A DNA stretch of 64,000 nucleotides. Origin: Brachypodium distachyon. Its lineage: Eukaryota; Streptophyta; Magnoliopsida; Poales; Poaceae. The stretch lies in the NCBI RefSeq assembly GCF_000005505.3, contig NC_016135.3:12928613-12992612 (forward strand), written 5' to 3'. Made by a program: the position numbers and the translations under genes. The notes under the pieces are model-generated. The model had not been told where the DNA came from. It did not search any database and saw only the letters and a list, made by a program, of their open reading frames with translations. Below, in pieces: positions 21,376 to 32,480 of the stretch; the stretch's first letter is position 1, and every line of letters begins with the position of its first letter.

Positions 21376-23906
21376 GGACCAGTCGAGGTACTCTAGGTGG
21401 CGGGTGGTGCGGCCACAGCCAGATGAACTTGCCGGGTGATAACTTTTTTATGTCGGTTGGATGGCCTTCCTTTCTGTATCATGCAGATATTTCCCAAAGG
21501 CGCTGGATACGCATCAGTTGTAGCTGGTGGTTCTGATGGCCGTGACGCGGGCTGTGTGTGTTGCACGGATCCGGCGAAATTTGGTGGCGGCGCATTGTGC
21601 ACTATCATCCCAGCTCGAGTGGCGTGTGGCAGAGCCAAAGTATTGGGATTATTCCTCGTTGATTGCTGACCTGACCCCCGAGGGTAATCCCTGCTTGCCG
21701 TTGAGTTCTAAAACTGGCTGCATGTGTCCTGCAACTCGTGGAAACGACGGTACTCGAACAGTGTGTGGTCGCACCTTATATTTCCATCAACATCCCTGGT
21801 ACCATGGAAGGGGCAGGGAGATGACAACTGTTGCGTCAACGACAAAGCAGGTTGCCCATCTCGCCGCAACCTCCGAGGCTACCACTGCTGGTTCTTGCTG
21901 CTGTCTCGGTAGTTACCACAGTTACTTCTATTCCGATGTCCTTCATGATTTCCTTCACCTCGACCACCGCCATTACGGTCAAACTCTTCCGCTACGAACT
22001 CATGGGCGTTAGGCTCCCACTCCTTTCGCTTGTTTCGTCTCTCGGTGTTGCGACCGTGTCCTCGTTCGGCTTCTTCATCGTCGGGTAGTGCATTGTGCTC
22101 ATTTCGAATTGAATCTTCTCCATCAGATCTGCAACTGTTTTTGGCCTGCTCCGTCCCAGTTCTTCCTTAAAAGTGACACGCTTCAACCCCCGTTTGAAGG
22201 CGTCGACTGCGCTTTCATCTGATATTTCTTCTGCTGCATTTTTTAGGGATGTCCATTGTTGTATGTACGATCGAATGGACTCACTCGACCTCTGAGTGCA
22301 TGCTCAAAGTTCTTCCAATGAAACTGGCCTTTTATAAGTTGCCCGAAATGTGCGGGTGAAAACTTGGTAGAGCTCGTCCCACGAGCCTATTTCGCCTTCT
22401 GGCAGACTAGCAAGCCATGTGCGAGCGTGCCCCTTGAGCTGCAATTGTAAACACTGCATGGATGTGTTCTTCGTTCCTCCCTTCAGTTGTACCATTGTGA
22501 GGTAATCTTCTAACCAAGCTCTCGGCTCCTGGGAGCCGTCATACTTGATTGCTCTCGACGATACTGAAACATTATCGGGCATATTCGAATTGCGAACGCG
22601 ACGGCTAAAGCAGACCGCGTCGCAAGGTTCATCCTCTTCCTCTGTGATGCAGCCAGCACGGGCTGACCACTCGCGATCGATTCTCTGTTGTGTAATGATA
22701 TCACGAGCATCTCCTAGTACGGGGGTGTTGCGGCGGCGATTAGGCAGTTCTTCCAGTCCCCGTCGTGGAGGAGTCGTGCGATTGTTTTGCCGTGGGGAGC
22801 CGCCATCCCTATGCCGTCGGGGCTCCATCTGGTTTGAGTTGGGGCCCATGAGGGCATTCCCGATGAGGCCCAAGCCGGCCAAGACCTGCTTGTGGATTGC
22901 CGCCTTCGGGCCATCATCCGGTGGCATGGTGGATAGGAGGTATGTGTTTGCAGCGACCACAGCTCCTTGTGGCGTCCTGGGAAACAGCTCTCCCTAGGTA
23001 TTGACTGTCATCAGTTCATCGTCCAGACTGCGTGTCATGCCGATGCGATCTTGCTTGGGGATATTGTTCAACCGAGCTTGATAGTGCGGCGCTCTGTATC
23101 TGGGGGTGCTCCGGGAGCAGGCACTGTGACTCTGTGCTGAGAGCTGTCTGCGAGCACTCGAAGCGTAGGCGACTTCTCTCTGCCATTGGAGCTCTGCCTG
23201 CTCCTCTCGCAGTCGAGCATGCGTAGTGTCTAGCGCATGGTGGTATGCCATCATCTAGTTGCGCGTGGCATCTGCTGGTAAAGGGTTGGTGCCATTAAGG
23301 GTGGCCTCGACCCGAGCTTCTTCTTCCGGCGTGAGAATGATCGTTGGGCGATCATTGGTCACCTGCCTCGGCGAAGATGGTTCTGCCGGCGCGGTGTCCG
23401 TCTCCACTGCTCTCGCCTACTTTCGCCGCGAAGACTTGTGCCAAGGTCATGCGAGGGATCGCAGTTGCATCAGTGGGATTGATTGCTACACTCGAACAGG
23501 TACTGACGATGTAAGGAGTGGGATCTTCAGCGAACACCGAGTGATGCGAATCGTACTCGGTGCAAAAAAATTGGGCCAAAATTGGCCCTGTTTCACCCAG
23601 CGAAAGCATCGGGGGTGAAGGATCAGTCGATGACGCCACCAGAGAATCGCAGATCTGTCCTGTCGGTGACAGATCCGTGAAACTGATGATTCCTTCGCGG
23701 CTGACTCGGAGGTCAAAACCTCCGAACGACAGCTCCAGAAGACCGCAAAGGTTGCGGAAAGCTGAGCGCAGTGCCGGCGGATGAGCTGAGAAATTCAAGG
23801 ACCCGAAGCGGATCGGTTCCTCCATGGTTGATGCGTTGTGGATTGAGAACGGCATGGTCAAGAAGATCGTAGATCTGATGCACTTCTTCCCCACGGTCGG
23901 CGCCAA
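21376..23906 (-). pseudogene. Element 3 leader and gag (decayed)
   Basis: The gag core lies in the reading frame 22960-22304: SSRAIKYDGSQEPRAWLEDY, KNTSMQCLQLQLKGHARTWL, EIGSWDELYQVFTRTFRATY, the standard retrotransposon gag pattern. Upstream frames (23600-22994) hold a less conserved N-terminal part with an Arg/Gln-rich helix. Downstream, 22186-21992 (VTFKEELGRSRPKTVADLM) continues gag, and the region to 21393 is broken by several stops; a zinc knuckle could not be read reliably. The primer binding site is TTGGCGCCGACCGTGGGGA on the minus strand, 23906-23888, next to the LTR end. Confidence 0.8.
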
Positions 23907-24381
23907 TGTCAAGGTGCTACCTCGGCAATACCCTGATTCGAGTTTTCGACTGAGGGAGAGCAGGGGGTGCACCAGCGATCTCGTAGACTAACAAGGACTA
24001 GGGAAGTCGCAAGGTTTACCCAGGTTCAGGGCCCTCGGAAGGTAATACCCCTACGTCCTGCTTTTGGTGTATTGTATTGATCGGGATTACAGAGAAGCTA
24101 TGAAGCTATGGTGTGCAGATGAATCTGGCGTATGAATAGAGGTTACCCATTCCCGACTCCCCCTCCTAGCCTTATATACTGGCGGCTAGGTCTCGGGCGT
24201 GATAATCGGGAAGGTTACAATCAAATCAGTTTATTCTGGTACGAAAAGATTATGTTCCTTGGCTTGAGCCACACTTTGAGGGACTCGACCTGCATATACT
24301 TGATGGACCTTCGAGTGGACCCCATGTTGGGGTGTATCAGGTATATGAAGGTTGAGAACTCGAAGGGTCATTCCCTCATCA
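23907..24381 (-). repeat. 5' LTR of element 3
   Basis: On the minus strand it begins TGATGAGGGAATGACCC at 24381 (inferred) and ends ACCTTGACA at 23907, directly before the primer site. It has a TATA box (AGTATATAAG, 24180-24171) and the GCAGGACGTAGGGGTATTAC motif (about 24063-24044) shared with other grass gypsy LTRs. The outer border is fixed mainly because recognisable LINE sequence begins at 24382; it could be off by some tens of bases (TGATACACC at about 24341 is an alternative start). Confidence 0.75.
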
Positions 24382-24872
24382 CCAGGGCTAGTGAAGATTA
24401 ACGTGGATGCGAGTATCTCCCAATCGGGGCAAACTGGAGCTGTGGCGGTCATTTGCCGTGATGAGAAGGGCATCTATCTCGGGGCGTCCTCGGTCACCAT
24501 TGAGGGTCTCACTTTGCTTGAGATCCTCGAAGCTATTGCTTGCAATGAAGCTCTCTCCCTAGCATGTGATCTTTACAAGAGGAAGATCCAAGTTGCTTCA
24601 GGTTGTCTGAATGCCATGAAGAACTTGAAGGCGGACAACCTCTGTGACTATAGTGCAATTTGCCGGGAATTCAATGCTCGGAAGGCGAGCTTCGACGTTT
24701 TGCTGCTAGGTCATGAGAAGAGGGACTCTAATATTGATGCTCACAATCTCTCTAAGGCTGAGTCTACCTTGCCAGTGGGGCGCCGCTTGTGGCTGTCGAA
24801 TACCCCTGAAATCACTTGTATCCCAACTCTTGTGTTAAGCTAATAAAATACGGGTTTATCGCTAAAAAAAAA
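24382..24872 (+). pseudogene. LINE 3' end with RNase H domain (truncated)
   Basis: The reading frame 24382-24843 encodes an RNase H domain of the type found at the C-terminus of plant LINE polyproteins (GLVKINVDASISQSGQTG, VICRDEKGIYLGASSV, LEILEAIACNEALSLA, ending at TAA 24841-24843). The first Asp and the Glu are present, but the third acidic site reads VASGCLNAM, where these proteins have VASDCL, so Asp is replaced by Gly. The 3' end has AATAAAATA and a short A-run (24864-24872) fitting a LINE tail. Everything upstream is lost to the insertion of element 3 or lies outside the window. Confidence 0.75.
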
Positions 24873-27275
24873 CTTTACCGTCGATTTTTCTCCTAAAAAA
24901 ACTCTACCATCGATTATTGATGAGATGTAAAATTAAGGCCGGACTTATCAACTTCATCGGCTCAACAGATTGTCGCCGGTGGCAGCATGTTTGTGCATCA
25001 CGTTGGTGAACAGGTGGCCGCCGCTGTACAGTGATGACACTATGCTCACGTGATCCAAGGTTGCATTCATATGGATCAACCAAGCAACAATGCAAAAAGC
25101 CTACTGGTCCTGCTCCTATAATAGTCTAGGCCTTGGGCAAATCAATGGACTCATTAGTTATTTGGGCAGGCCAATTTATCAGATAATCCTAATTGAAGAC
25201 ATCAGATAATTTGCAAAAAATGCCAGATAATCTGTCTCCGCTGGATATTGGCAATACCATATCCGCTACCATATACGTTGGATATTTGGATGACCAATAT
25301 CCATATATGCATCCTTATCAGGCGGATTCCTAAAATTGCATACCGTATCCTCAAAAACGGATGCGGATGCGGCACGGAGAATATGCCTTGAAAAGTCGAA
25401 ACATGAAATTCAAACATGATGGAAGCCGGCGATTAAGAATATGTCTTGGTTTGTTGAAAAATAGCAATGTATACTTGAGAGTATATTAGAATATTCTTGA
25501 TAATTGGGGATTGTTGAAAATTAGCAATACATATTTGAGAAGTTTTTAGGATACCTCGAACAAGTAGAGAAGTAAATATATGCAAAGGAGTCTTTCAGTA
25601 AATGTTTGAAAAGATTAGAATATTCTACAAGTTTTGAGAGGTTGCATGAGAGTACTATAACCACACAAAAGATCCTAAAATAACTTCATGAATAAATGAG
25701 AATTATGTAGGATTGCAATCGTTTAAATAGGGTGTTTTCTCCTCCCATGAGAGTACTATAACCACACAAAAGAATAGAGAACCACCATGATAGGAGTCGT
25801 GAGCTATCATAATTCAGTAGTATGGTTGTGTAGCAATAGGTTAGCCAAAAAAAATATTGTATCAAAATTATGAAATTAAATTTTGACTTCATTTTGAATA
25901 AGTGTGATATATCAATTAGTGCAAATGTGTATTAGGATGTTAAAGTCTGCGAAATCTCTACACTATTAATATATCTGACATGATTAACATAAATACATTT
26001 ATGATGACACAAAGTGAGATGAATGTCAGCATTCGATGTTGCCTCTGCCGATGTGGCGTTGCGACAATGAAATCAAATGCCAACCCGGGTGATGACACAC
26101 GCAATTACAGTAGTATTTGGTACCTATAGATCAACAAGGAAAACACAAACAAAAAAACATGAATTTTCATCGATAACTAAACCAAAACACATAACGAGAG
26201 TGGAATTTTGTTACTGCTTGCCATGATGGAAAAAAAATCCAATGATGTGATAGCAGGGTACGCGGTCCGAATGACGTTCTTGGACGCGAACGCGAGTAAG
26301 ACAAACATGTTTTTGTCGTTCTTGATCTTTCTCATGGTGAGCTGAACAGTTACACGTTATGTCAGCATAATGTATATGAGTTTTTGATTGCACCCAAATA
26401 AAAATTAGAAGTTACCAAGTTTTGTATTGGAGACATGTACATAAAGAGTTCAGAGCCGGCAACAAGTAATCCGAACATCATGTTACGAGAATTAACGTGT
26501 TATGGCCTGGCTGGAATCAAGTAAACATAAGTACAACAAGAACACCAGAAGAAAAAAACTTCACTGCTACCCGAACGGAGGCGACAGGAGAAGCGTGACC
26601 TGGGTGGGTGGAATATTTTTTCAGCCATATCATACCCGATTTGGGTCGCCTGGAGTGCAGCCCACCCAATACCCTTAGTCTTTCCAAGCACGGGAGGGAT
26701 CATGAGTCAGAGCGCGAGAGAGAAGCGAGGTCGACCTCAGCTACCATGGGAGCCGCGTCCTCATCGAAGACGTCGGTCGTGAGGATGAGCTTGGCGCTGC
26801 TGCATGGGCCATAACAATTTGTCACTTACATGGCCGTAGCAATTTGTCGAACACCAGATGGGCACCCCAAAGGTGAAGTTCGGGGTCCAATCAAGCAGGG
26901 CAACCGTAAACAATGAAGATACAACCACTTTTGTGGACGACGAGACCGTGGTTGAACACATTAGGCAGTAGCCTAATGACCGCGTCGCCCGGCGTCAAGT
27001 GCCTAGATATTTTTTAATGCAGATGAAAAACCTAAATGCTGGAACCGATCAAACTAAAAAAAGATTGTATGCTAGAATCGATCGAACTAAAAAATAACTG
27101 GATGATGATGCTGCAAATCTGCAATCGATTGACCGTGGAACTCGATGACGACACACAAGAAGACCGAAGGGACGGCCCAACACCAAGCGCATATGTATAG
27201 TAGAATTAACACCAAACCATCGCCGGCAGGTGCTGGAGTCCGTCCTCCCGTTTACTCAAACCTCTCAAAGTCAAA
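24873..27275. other. Gene-poor AT-rich stretch
   Basis: No supported gene. Visible structure: a GGATAT/ATATCC-rich block at about 25230-25380, and a perfect 28-bp direct repeat at 25645-25672 and 25745-25772. The short reading frames show no family features. Confidence 0.4.
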
Positions 27276-27412
27276 GGGCTTGTTTGGTTAGAAGCCTGGA
27301 TAAGATGCCTGATAAAATTTGCTGTCTGGTCAGGCAAGATACTAGCACTAGCAACAACGAAGCTCAGACGACCACTTTTAATGGCCTGACACTACCAAAC
27401 AACTTGCATGCA
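27276..27412. mobile_element. Possible small TIR element (MITE)
   Basis: GGGCTTGTTTGGTTAG at 27276-27291 faces CTACCAAACAACTTGC at about 27393-27408, an imperfect inverted pair typical of grass MITE ends. No clear target duplication, so the superfamily is open. Confidence 0.4.
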
Positions 27413-29624
27413 TACGTTCGGCTACCAAGAAGCCGGCCGGCGTGTGTTGCCTACCTAAAACCGACAGATGTAAGGTGCGCCTAGTCTACCCCCTTACCAA
27501 AACCCCAAGACGTAAGGTGATGCTAGCTTGGTGTTGTGCGCATCGATCCTAGGCTACCATCTAGATGCTCCATGACTCGGAAACACAGATATTCCAGAAA
27601 CTGTATGTATCGACGATCGAATACCTCCAGATACAGGATACATGCGGATATGGGGAAATACGTATCAGACGATTTTCTATATTTTTTAAAAAGAAAATTC
27701 ATTCGGATACTTGTGGGATACCTCTAGGACAAGGTAGAATACATAAATACCTAATGGCTTAATGCATAATCCCACTTCGACTCTGGATCATCAATCCAAT
27801 CTTTCTCCCATGGCGACCTACCAACCCTGGCTGCCGGGCACCGTTGCGTCCCCTACTGCTGCACCGCCGCCGCCCCCTGTTGCTACATCTATGCGCCGCT
27901 GCCACCCTGGTCCCTCGCTGCTACGCCGTCGAATGCGGGCAGTGGTGCTGGAGGAGCACATGGAGTCCAGCTGTTGAATGCTGCTCATATGCTTACTTAG
28001 ATGTGATTTCTATTTTATCACGGCAACTAGGTGGGAAAGAAAGAGGGCTTTCGTGTATATAATCACTATGTTTATATATTCTTAATATTTATTATACATA
28101 TACAAACGTATTCCCGTATCAGAGTTTTTGCAAAATTGTCGTATCGCGATGTCTATATCAGTGTCCGTTTCGCAGTATCCGAGCATCCTCAGCTCCATCA
28201 CATATACACGGGCAGAGGACCCAGTAGGGCACGCCCTACCTTCGTTTTAGCCTCAGATACGAATTGGGAAAGATTAAGGAGATGCAACGGGGAGCTAAAG
28301 GGTGGAATCTATTCGTGAGGTGATGGGAGGAGAAACGGTCGGTCATGAGCTAGAGAATTGAAGGGGAGACCAACCTGCGGTGGAGGTACTCCGCAAGGAA
28401 GAAGACTAGATAGGGGTTGGAACACTATATAGGCAGCAGGATGGGGAGGGAGGGGTGGCGGCGCTTGTGTGAGGAGGAAGACGAGCCACAGAGCGAGGGG
28501 GCTGGGGCGCTCGGCTGCGAGTATGAGAGATGGCGCAGGGTAGGAGGGATGGTTGTATAGTTGGCCAACATCCTACTCTGCTATTAAATGGTTGTGCCGT
28601 GCTGGCCCACTAAGGTGGAAGCTAGGTAGGCCAGGGCACGGCCCACCAACCCAGCCGAGCCGGCTTGGCAGGCCCGGTCCCGGTATTTCAGGGGCCGGTG
28701 CCGAACTAGGACTTGGGGCCCTTGTATCGTACTTCTGTCATTTGGCGAAGGCGTCGACGATGCAGCTGCAACCTAAAGGGCAATCAGGCATGCACGACGG
28801 TTGTCAGCAAAAGTGCAGACTAGAACTGGCCGGCATCGTCGAACCGGCAGCTCAAGCAGAGGCACCGACGCGTTGCACATGGTGCAGTGTAGGGCCAATT
28901 ACTCCCTTCCTCTTTTTTTCCCGGAGGTAAGTCATAGCCAAATACTTCCTCCATCTACAAATGAGTGAATATTTAGCTTTAATATTTGTCCAGAAAAACG
29001 TATTTCTCTCTTTCTAAAACATCAATAAAGAAAAATTACTTCCCCGTATCACACATAAATCAAATCCAATAACAGTTTCTACATGCACTTATTAGCTCAT
29101 TGGAGGTGGAGGAATTAAAGATGAGAGAGACGGTGGTTGGCACCTTCCCAAGTACTTTACTGGTAAACTTGATGGGAACACATGGAGAACAAACGTTCGC
29201 TTCCTAACCTTTTCACGCGACGGACAAAGTTGCCACCGTCAGATAACTAAAGTTGACATCCTCATCAAAGTAAAGTTGTCACCTATGAAGTATAAGTTGC
29301 GACAACATGGCACGATCGCAACCACACTATTCCTGATCCGATGAACAACAGAGCGTTCGCTTCAGAAGACTGCAAAGTAAAGTTCACTACTTATGATTCT
29401 AATTGATAAAAAAGGGCAATATACTCTCTTGTATTATTGTATCACAATTAATGCATACGTTTGGTACAGGAACTATTGATACAAAGATATCATATCATGG
29501 TGTCACAATCAATACGTTAATTTGACACATAAACTATTAATATAAAAGATATTTTATTAGTGATTCATAGGTAATATATTCCATACATGTCGATGCTATT
29601 GGTAAATGGTATTATGGTACCCCA
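27413..29624. other. Gene-poor stretch
   Basis: No supported gene. GGATA-rich words recur at 27590-27730. A GC-rich block at 28570-28720 contains repeated GGCACGGCCC/GGCCCGG words. A MITE-like end (CTTCCTCCATCTACAAAT) occurs at about 28946-28963 without a partner I could find. Confidence 0.35.
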
Positions 29625-29787
29625 ATTATTAACGATTGATTCGATAGCTAAAATGTTGAAATAGATTATACTGTATTTACTTATCAATAAATACTTGAAA
29701 CAACAATATCTCAGTATGCGTCTATATAAACGCTGTGACAAGTGCAGATTGCAACACACACCCAAATATAAGTACTAGCGTCTCGAA
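29625..29787 (+). promoter_or_regulatory. Promoter region of the cysteine-rich peptide gene
   Basis: TATA box TCTATATAAA at 29721-29730, 58 bp before the ATG at 29788. The segment 29630-29740 has a diverged second copy at about 32297-32400 (shared AAAATGTTGA, ATACTTGAAACAA, AATATCTCA). Confidence 0.55.
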
Positions 29788-30558
29788 ATGGCATTCTTCA
29801 AAAAGAACATAGGTCTCCTAGTTTTGATGACTCTCATGGTTCTGGCTACCATTCTCTCCAAATGCAACGCGAACAATGAGGTTATGTTATATCCATTCAT
29901 TTCTCAATCCTCATGAATGCAGCTTCCTGTGTATCTTGTGTTGAGATCCCCATGAAAATTAGTGCATATTTAGCAATGCGGAAAAAAATTAGATGCCAAA
30001 TTAACTATCACGTAATAGGCCTAGTGAAGTGTGTCGATTTTGTGCAGATTCAGATAGATGCACTTCCCCTACCTTGCAAAGTGCTATGAGCTTTACCTTC
30101 CTAACTGCACCGAGGAGCTCTGCAGCAAGAAATGCCATGGAGGGCAGTGCAGGGAAAAGGACGAGTGTTGCTGCCACAAATGCCACAAATATGACGTACC
30201 TCGTCTAGTGCATGCGTGGATATATATCTATATCTGGATATATATCTATAACTGTCTAAAAAATACGGACCGTTTCCTTACCAAGCTGACAAAACCCCTC
30301 TGTCCACCTCGCACCGGTCCGCGCGCAGGAAAGAAAAAACGAACCCAGTCACTCTTATCTCTACCCCAACCTCCGCCGCTGCCCTTTCCCTGCCTCCACG
30401 CCGCTGCCGCCCTTCATGTCAAACCTCGCACAACGTCTCTCGTCCCACAATCGCCGAATTCCAAACCCCAATTCCTTCCTCAACGCCCATGCTTCACTGA
30501 GTTCTCTCCGCTGCATCGCCCTCTCCCGCCGCCACCCACCTCCGCATGCCCGTACTAG
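29788..30558 (+). CDS. Small secreted cysteine-rich peptide (defensin-like?), 3' end altered by a Helitron
   Basis: Exon 1 (29788-29880) encodes 31 residues: MAFFKK, then a hydrophobic run (IGLLVLMTLMVLATIL) and SKCNANNE, a good signal peptide. The donor is GAG|GTTATG. Exon 2 carries a Cys-rich domain, KCYELYLPNC, EELCSKKCHGGQC, KDECCCHKCHK, with at least ten Cys in about 45 residues. Only an acceptor ending ATAG at 30057 joins the two exons in frame; the better-looking TGTGCAG acceptor at 30047 gives a stop soon after. After about 30204 the frame runs through TA-rich sequence into a Helitron that starts near 30245, so the stop at 30556-30558 is probably not original. Signal peptide, two-exon layout and Cys pattern fit the plant DEFL/CRP class (defence or reproductive signalling), but I do not recognise a named member. 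Confidence 0.5.
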
Positions 30559-31165
30559 CGCCCACGCCCGCGTGCAAGAAAATAATCGCTGCTGATTTCC
30601 CGGCTAGGGACGGGCCTCTGCTCGCCGACGCCCCATGCGAGACCTTCCAGATTTCACTCGGCCGAGCGGCCGAGGCGCCGACGAAGGCTGCACAACAACA
30701 GTTCCCGCGACCTCTGCTGCATCGCCATCGTCTCCCGCCGCCTCTACCTCCATGCCTCCCTCTGGTCGAGACTCCTTTCCCGTGACATCCCCTTACAATT
30801 CCAGCGCTATTCATCGTCATCCTCCTCTTTCGCAGCAAAATCAAGTAATCTCCCTCTCTGCTCTTCATGTTTCAGTTTATTTCCCCGTTTGAGCGGACGC
30901 CTTATGATGTTCTGCTGCAGGTTCGAGAGGCACAAGGCACGGATGGCGGGGGCGATGCGGAAGGGCGCGTGCTGCGCAATTGCCGTGCCGCAAGCAGTTG
31001 ACAGAGCTGGAGGAGTCGATGATGTGTGCGGAGGGGAATAGGATGAATCATGAAGGCCACTGAGGAGTAGCTGGACAGCCTTTTGTTTTGTGGTCACTGT
31101 ACTGCAAAATTACCCCCACCCCCACCCCCCCACCCCCACTAATTCCATTATGAGTTTGTTTCCTG

Positions 31166-31236
31166 TATGGCATTCGTTCTTTTCTTTTTTGTAAACTATG
31201 GCATTCGTTCTTTTCTTTTTTGTAAACTATGGCATT
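31166..31236 (+). repeat. 31-bp tandem repeat (2.3 copies)
   Basis: Unit TATGGCATTCGTTCTTTTCT plus 11 more bases, at 31166-31196 and 31197-31227 with no mismatch, then a partial third copy. It lies inside the Helitron. Confidence 0.85.
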
Positions 31237-31322
31237 CCTTCTTGATGTTATAAACTGCAGTACGATGTAGAGAGTAGAAATGACATTTTACAATTGCTAA
31301 ATATCCCATGCATATCTAAATA

Positions 31323-31432
31323 CCTCCGATCATAAATTGTTGTCGAAATATTACATGTATATAGACGTTTTTTAAGAATAGATACATTCATATTTAGGCA
31401 AATTTGAGTCAAAAATTTAGGATCAGAGGAAG
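31323..31432. mobile_element. Stowaway-type MITE
   Basis: 110 bp flanked by TA at 31321-31322 and 31433-31434. The ends CCTCCGATCATAAATT and AATTTAGGATCAGAGGAAG are imperfect inverted repeats of the common grass CTCCCTCCGTTCC Stowaway type. Slightly degenerate. Confidence 0.75.
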
Positions 31433-31784
31433 TATTGCATTATCGTAAGAACTAAGTAGCCTTGGGACTTTAAATTGGGCGATTAGAGTTGCAAATATCC
31501 TACACATATAATGGGTGCTTAATTGCTTGTAGCTAAGGCACTACGGGAGCAAAAGGTATTGCTCAAGACTTGTTTGCATAATCGCATGGTATCTTATGCA
31601 GACTCTGGAGATCTCTTAAGAGCATATATACTTGTAGTTTAGTCTACAAGTGGGAGCCGGCAGAAGTTCGCAGCAGAAATTTTTGTAAAATTATCTCAGT
31701 GCCTAAACAATAGATTTCTTATGAAAGGTTTCTTCCATGAATTGTTTTAATTGTCCCGTTGCAACGTACGGGCATTTCAGCTAG

Positions 31785-32480
31785 TAGAAGATCAAATAAA
31801 ACCTTTTAATTGTTATTTTTAACCCATGAAGCAAGCAAGCTTATTACTTCTCTTTATGCGTTTCAATGAATGGACATGCTCATGAATTGGATGTTCAATC
31901 TATCTAAAAACAGCAACCAAAACAAAAGATAACATCTACCGACCCTCTCCTCCCAAGATTCCATATCCACCTACCGTCGCCCTCTCTAGATTCAGCACCA
32001 ACCGACCCTTCCCGTCCCCAGATCCCATCTCCACCTGCCGCTCTCCCCCTCTAGATCCAGCGGCAGCCCTCGATGACAGTAGAAGCTCGCTTGCTCGTCT
32101 CCGAGCATGGGCACCTCGTCGTATCCACGGGACGATGAGAGGGAGGGACCTCATCGCCCTCATGTGCCACTCCTCATCGGATCCACGGGACGATGAGAGA
32201 GAGGGACCTTGTCGCCGTCTGAGTGTGTCTCGTCGGATCGCCGGGATGGTGATGCAAACAGATGGCATTGGCGGCCGACCGAATGCTTCTCAACTCCACT
32301 TGATTCGATGGCTAAAATGTTGATATAGAACATATTGTATTTATTTACCAATACGTACTTGAAACAATAATATCTCAATCTGCGTATATGTAAACACACA
32401 ACATAACTTATACGATTAGATCTATGATTCCTTCTCCCATTGGATGCTGGTCATACAAACATTGGACGGGCGAATGGTAA
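31785..32480. other. Intergenic, with a second copy of the peptide-gene upstream region
   Basis: The segment 32297-32400 matches 29630-29740 on the same strand (GATTCGAT.GCTAAAATGTTGA, then TACTTGAAACAA.AATATCTCA), but its TATA-like site has decayed to GTATATGTAAA and no signal-peptide exon follows. 32110-32240 contains a short direct repeat of a GATCCACGGGACGATGAGAG-like word. No gene supported. Confidence 0.55.

Larger units (their letters stand above)
19983..24381 (-). mobile_element. Element 3: minus-strand Tat-type Ty3/gypsy retrotransposon, 3' part cut off by element 2
   Basis: Reading the minus strand from 24381: a 5' LTR of about 475 bp, a TTGGCGCC-type primer site, gag, protease and the first part of RT up to 19983, where element 2 is inserted. 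The rest of pol and the 3' LTR would lie left of element 2, outside the window. The primer site and gag style fit the Tat group. It is heavily decayed. It sits inside a LINE remnant on its right side. Confidence 0.85.
30245..31784 (+). mobile_element. Non-autonomous Helitron (about 1.54 kb)
   Basis: The 3' end is diagnostic: a hairpin CCCGTTGCAACGTACGGG (31755-31772) followed by CTAG (31781-31784) and a host T. The proposed 5' end, TCTATAACTG after A at 30244, resembles the 5' end of the second Helitron at 40440 and is less certain. The interior has a GC-rich exon-like part (30300-31000), a C-rich tract (31105-31138), a 31-bp tandem repeat and a Stowaway MITE. No Rep/helicase is present, so it needs a helper. 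It lies at the 3' end of the cysteine-rich peptide gene. Confidence 0.65.

Noticed and set aside
27762..28318. Pro/Arg-rich small frames
   Set aside because: Low complexity, no start context, no domain and no splice structure.
30494..30892. Opposing open frames in the Helitron core as a new gene pair
   Set aside because: Biased composition and no conserved motif; more likely a captured or random GC-rich fragment.
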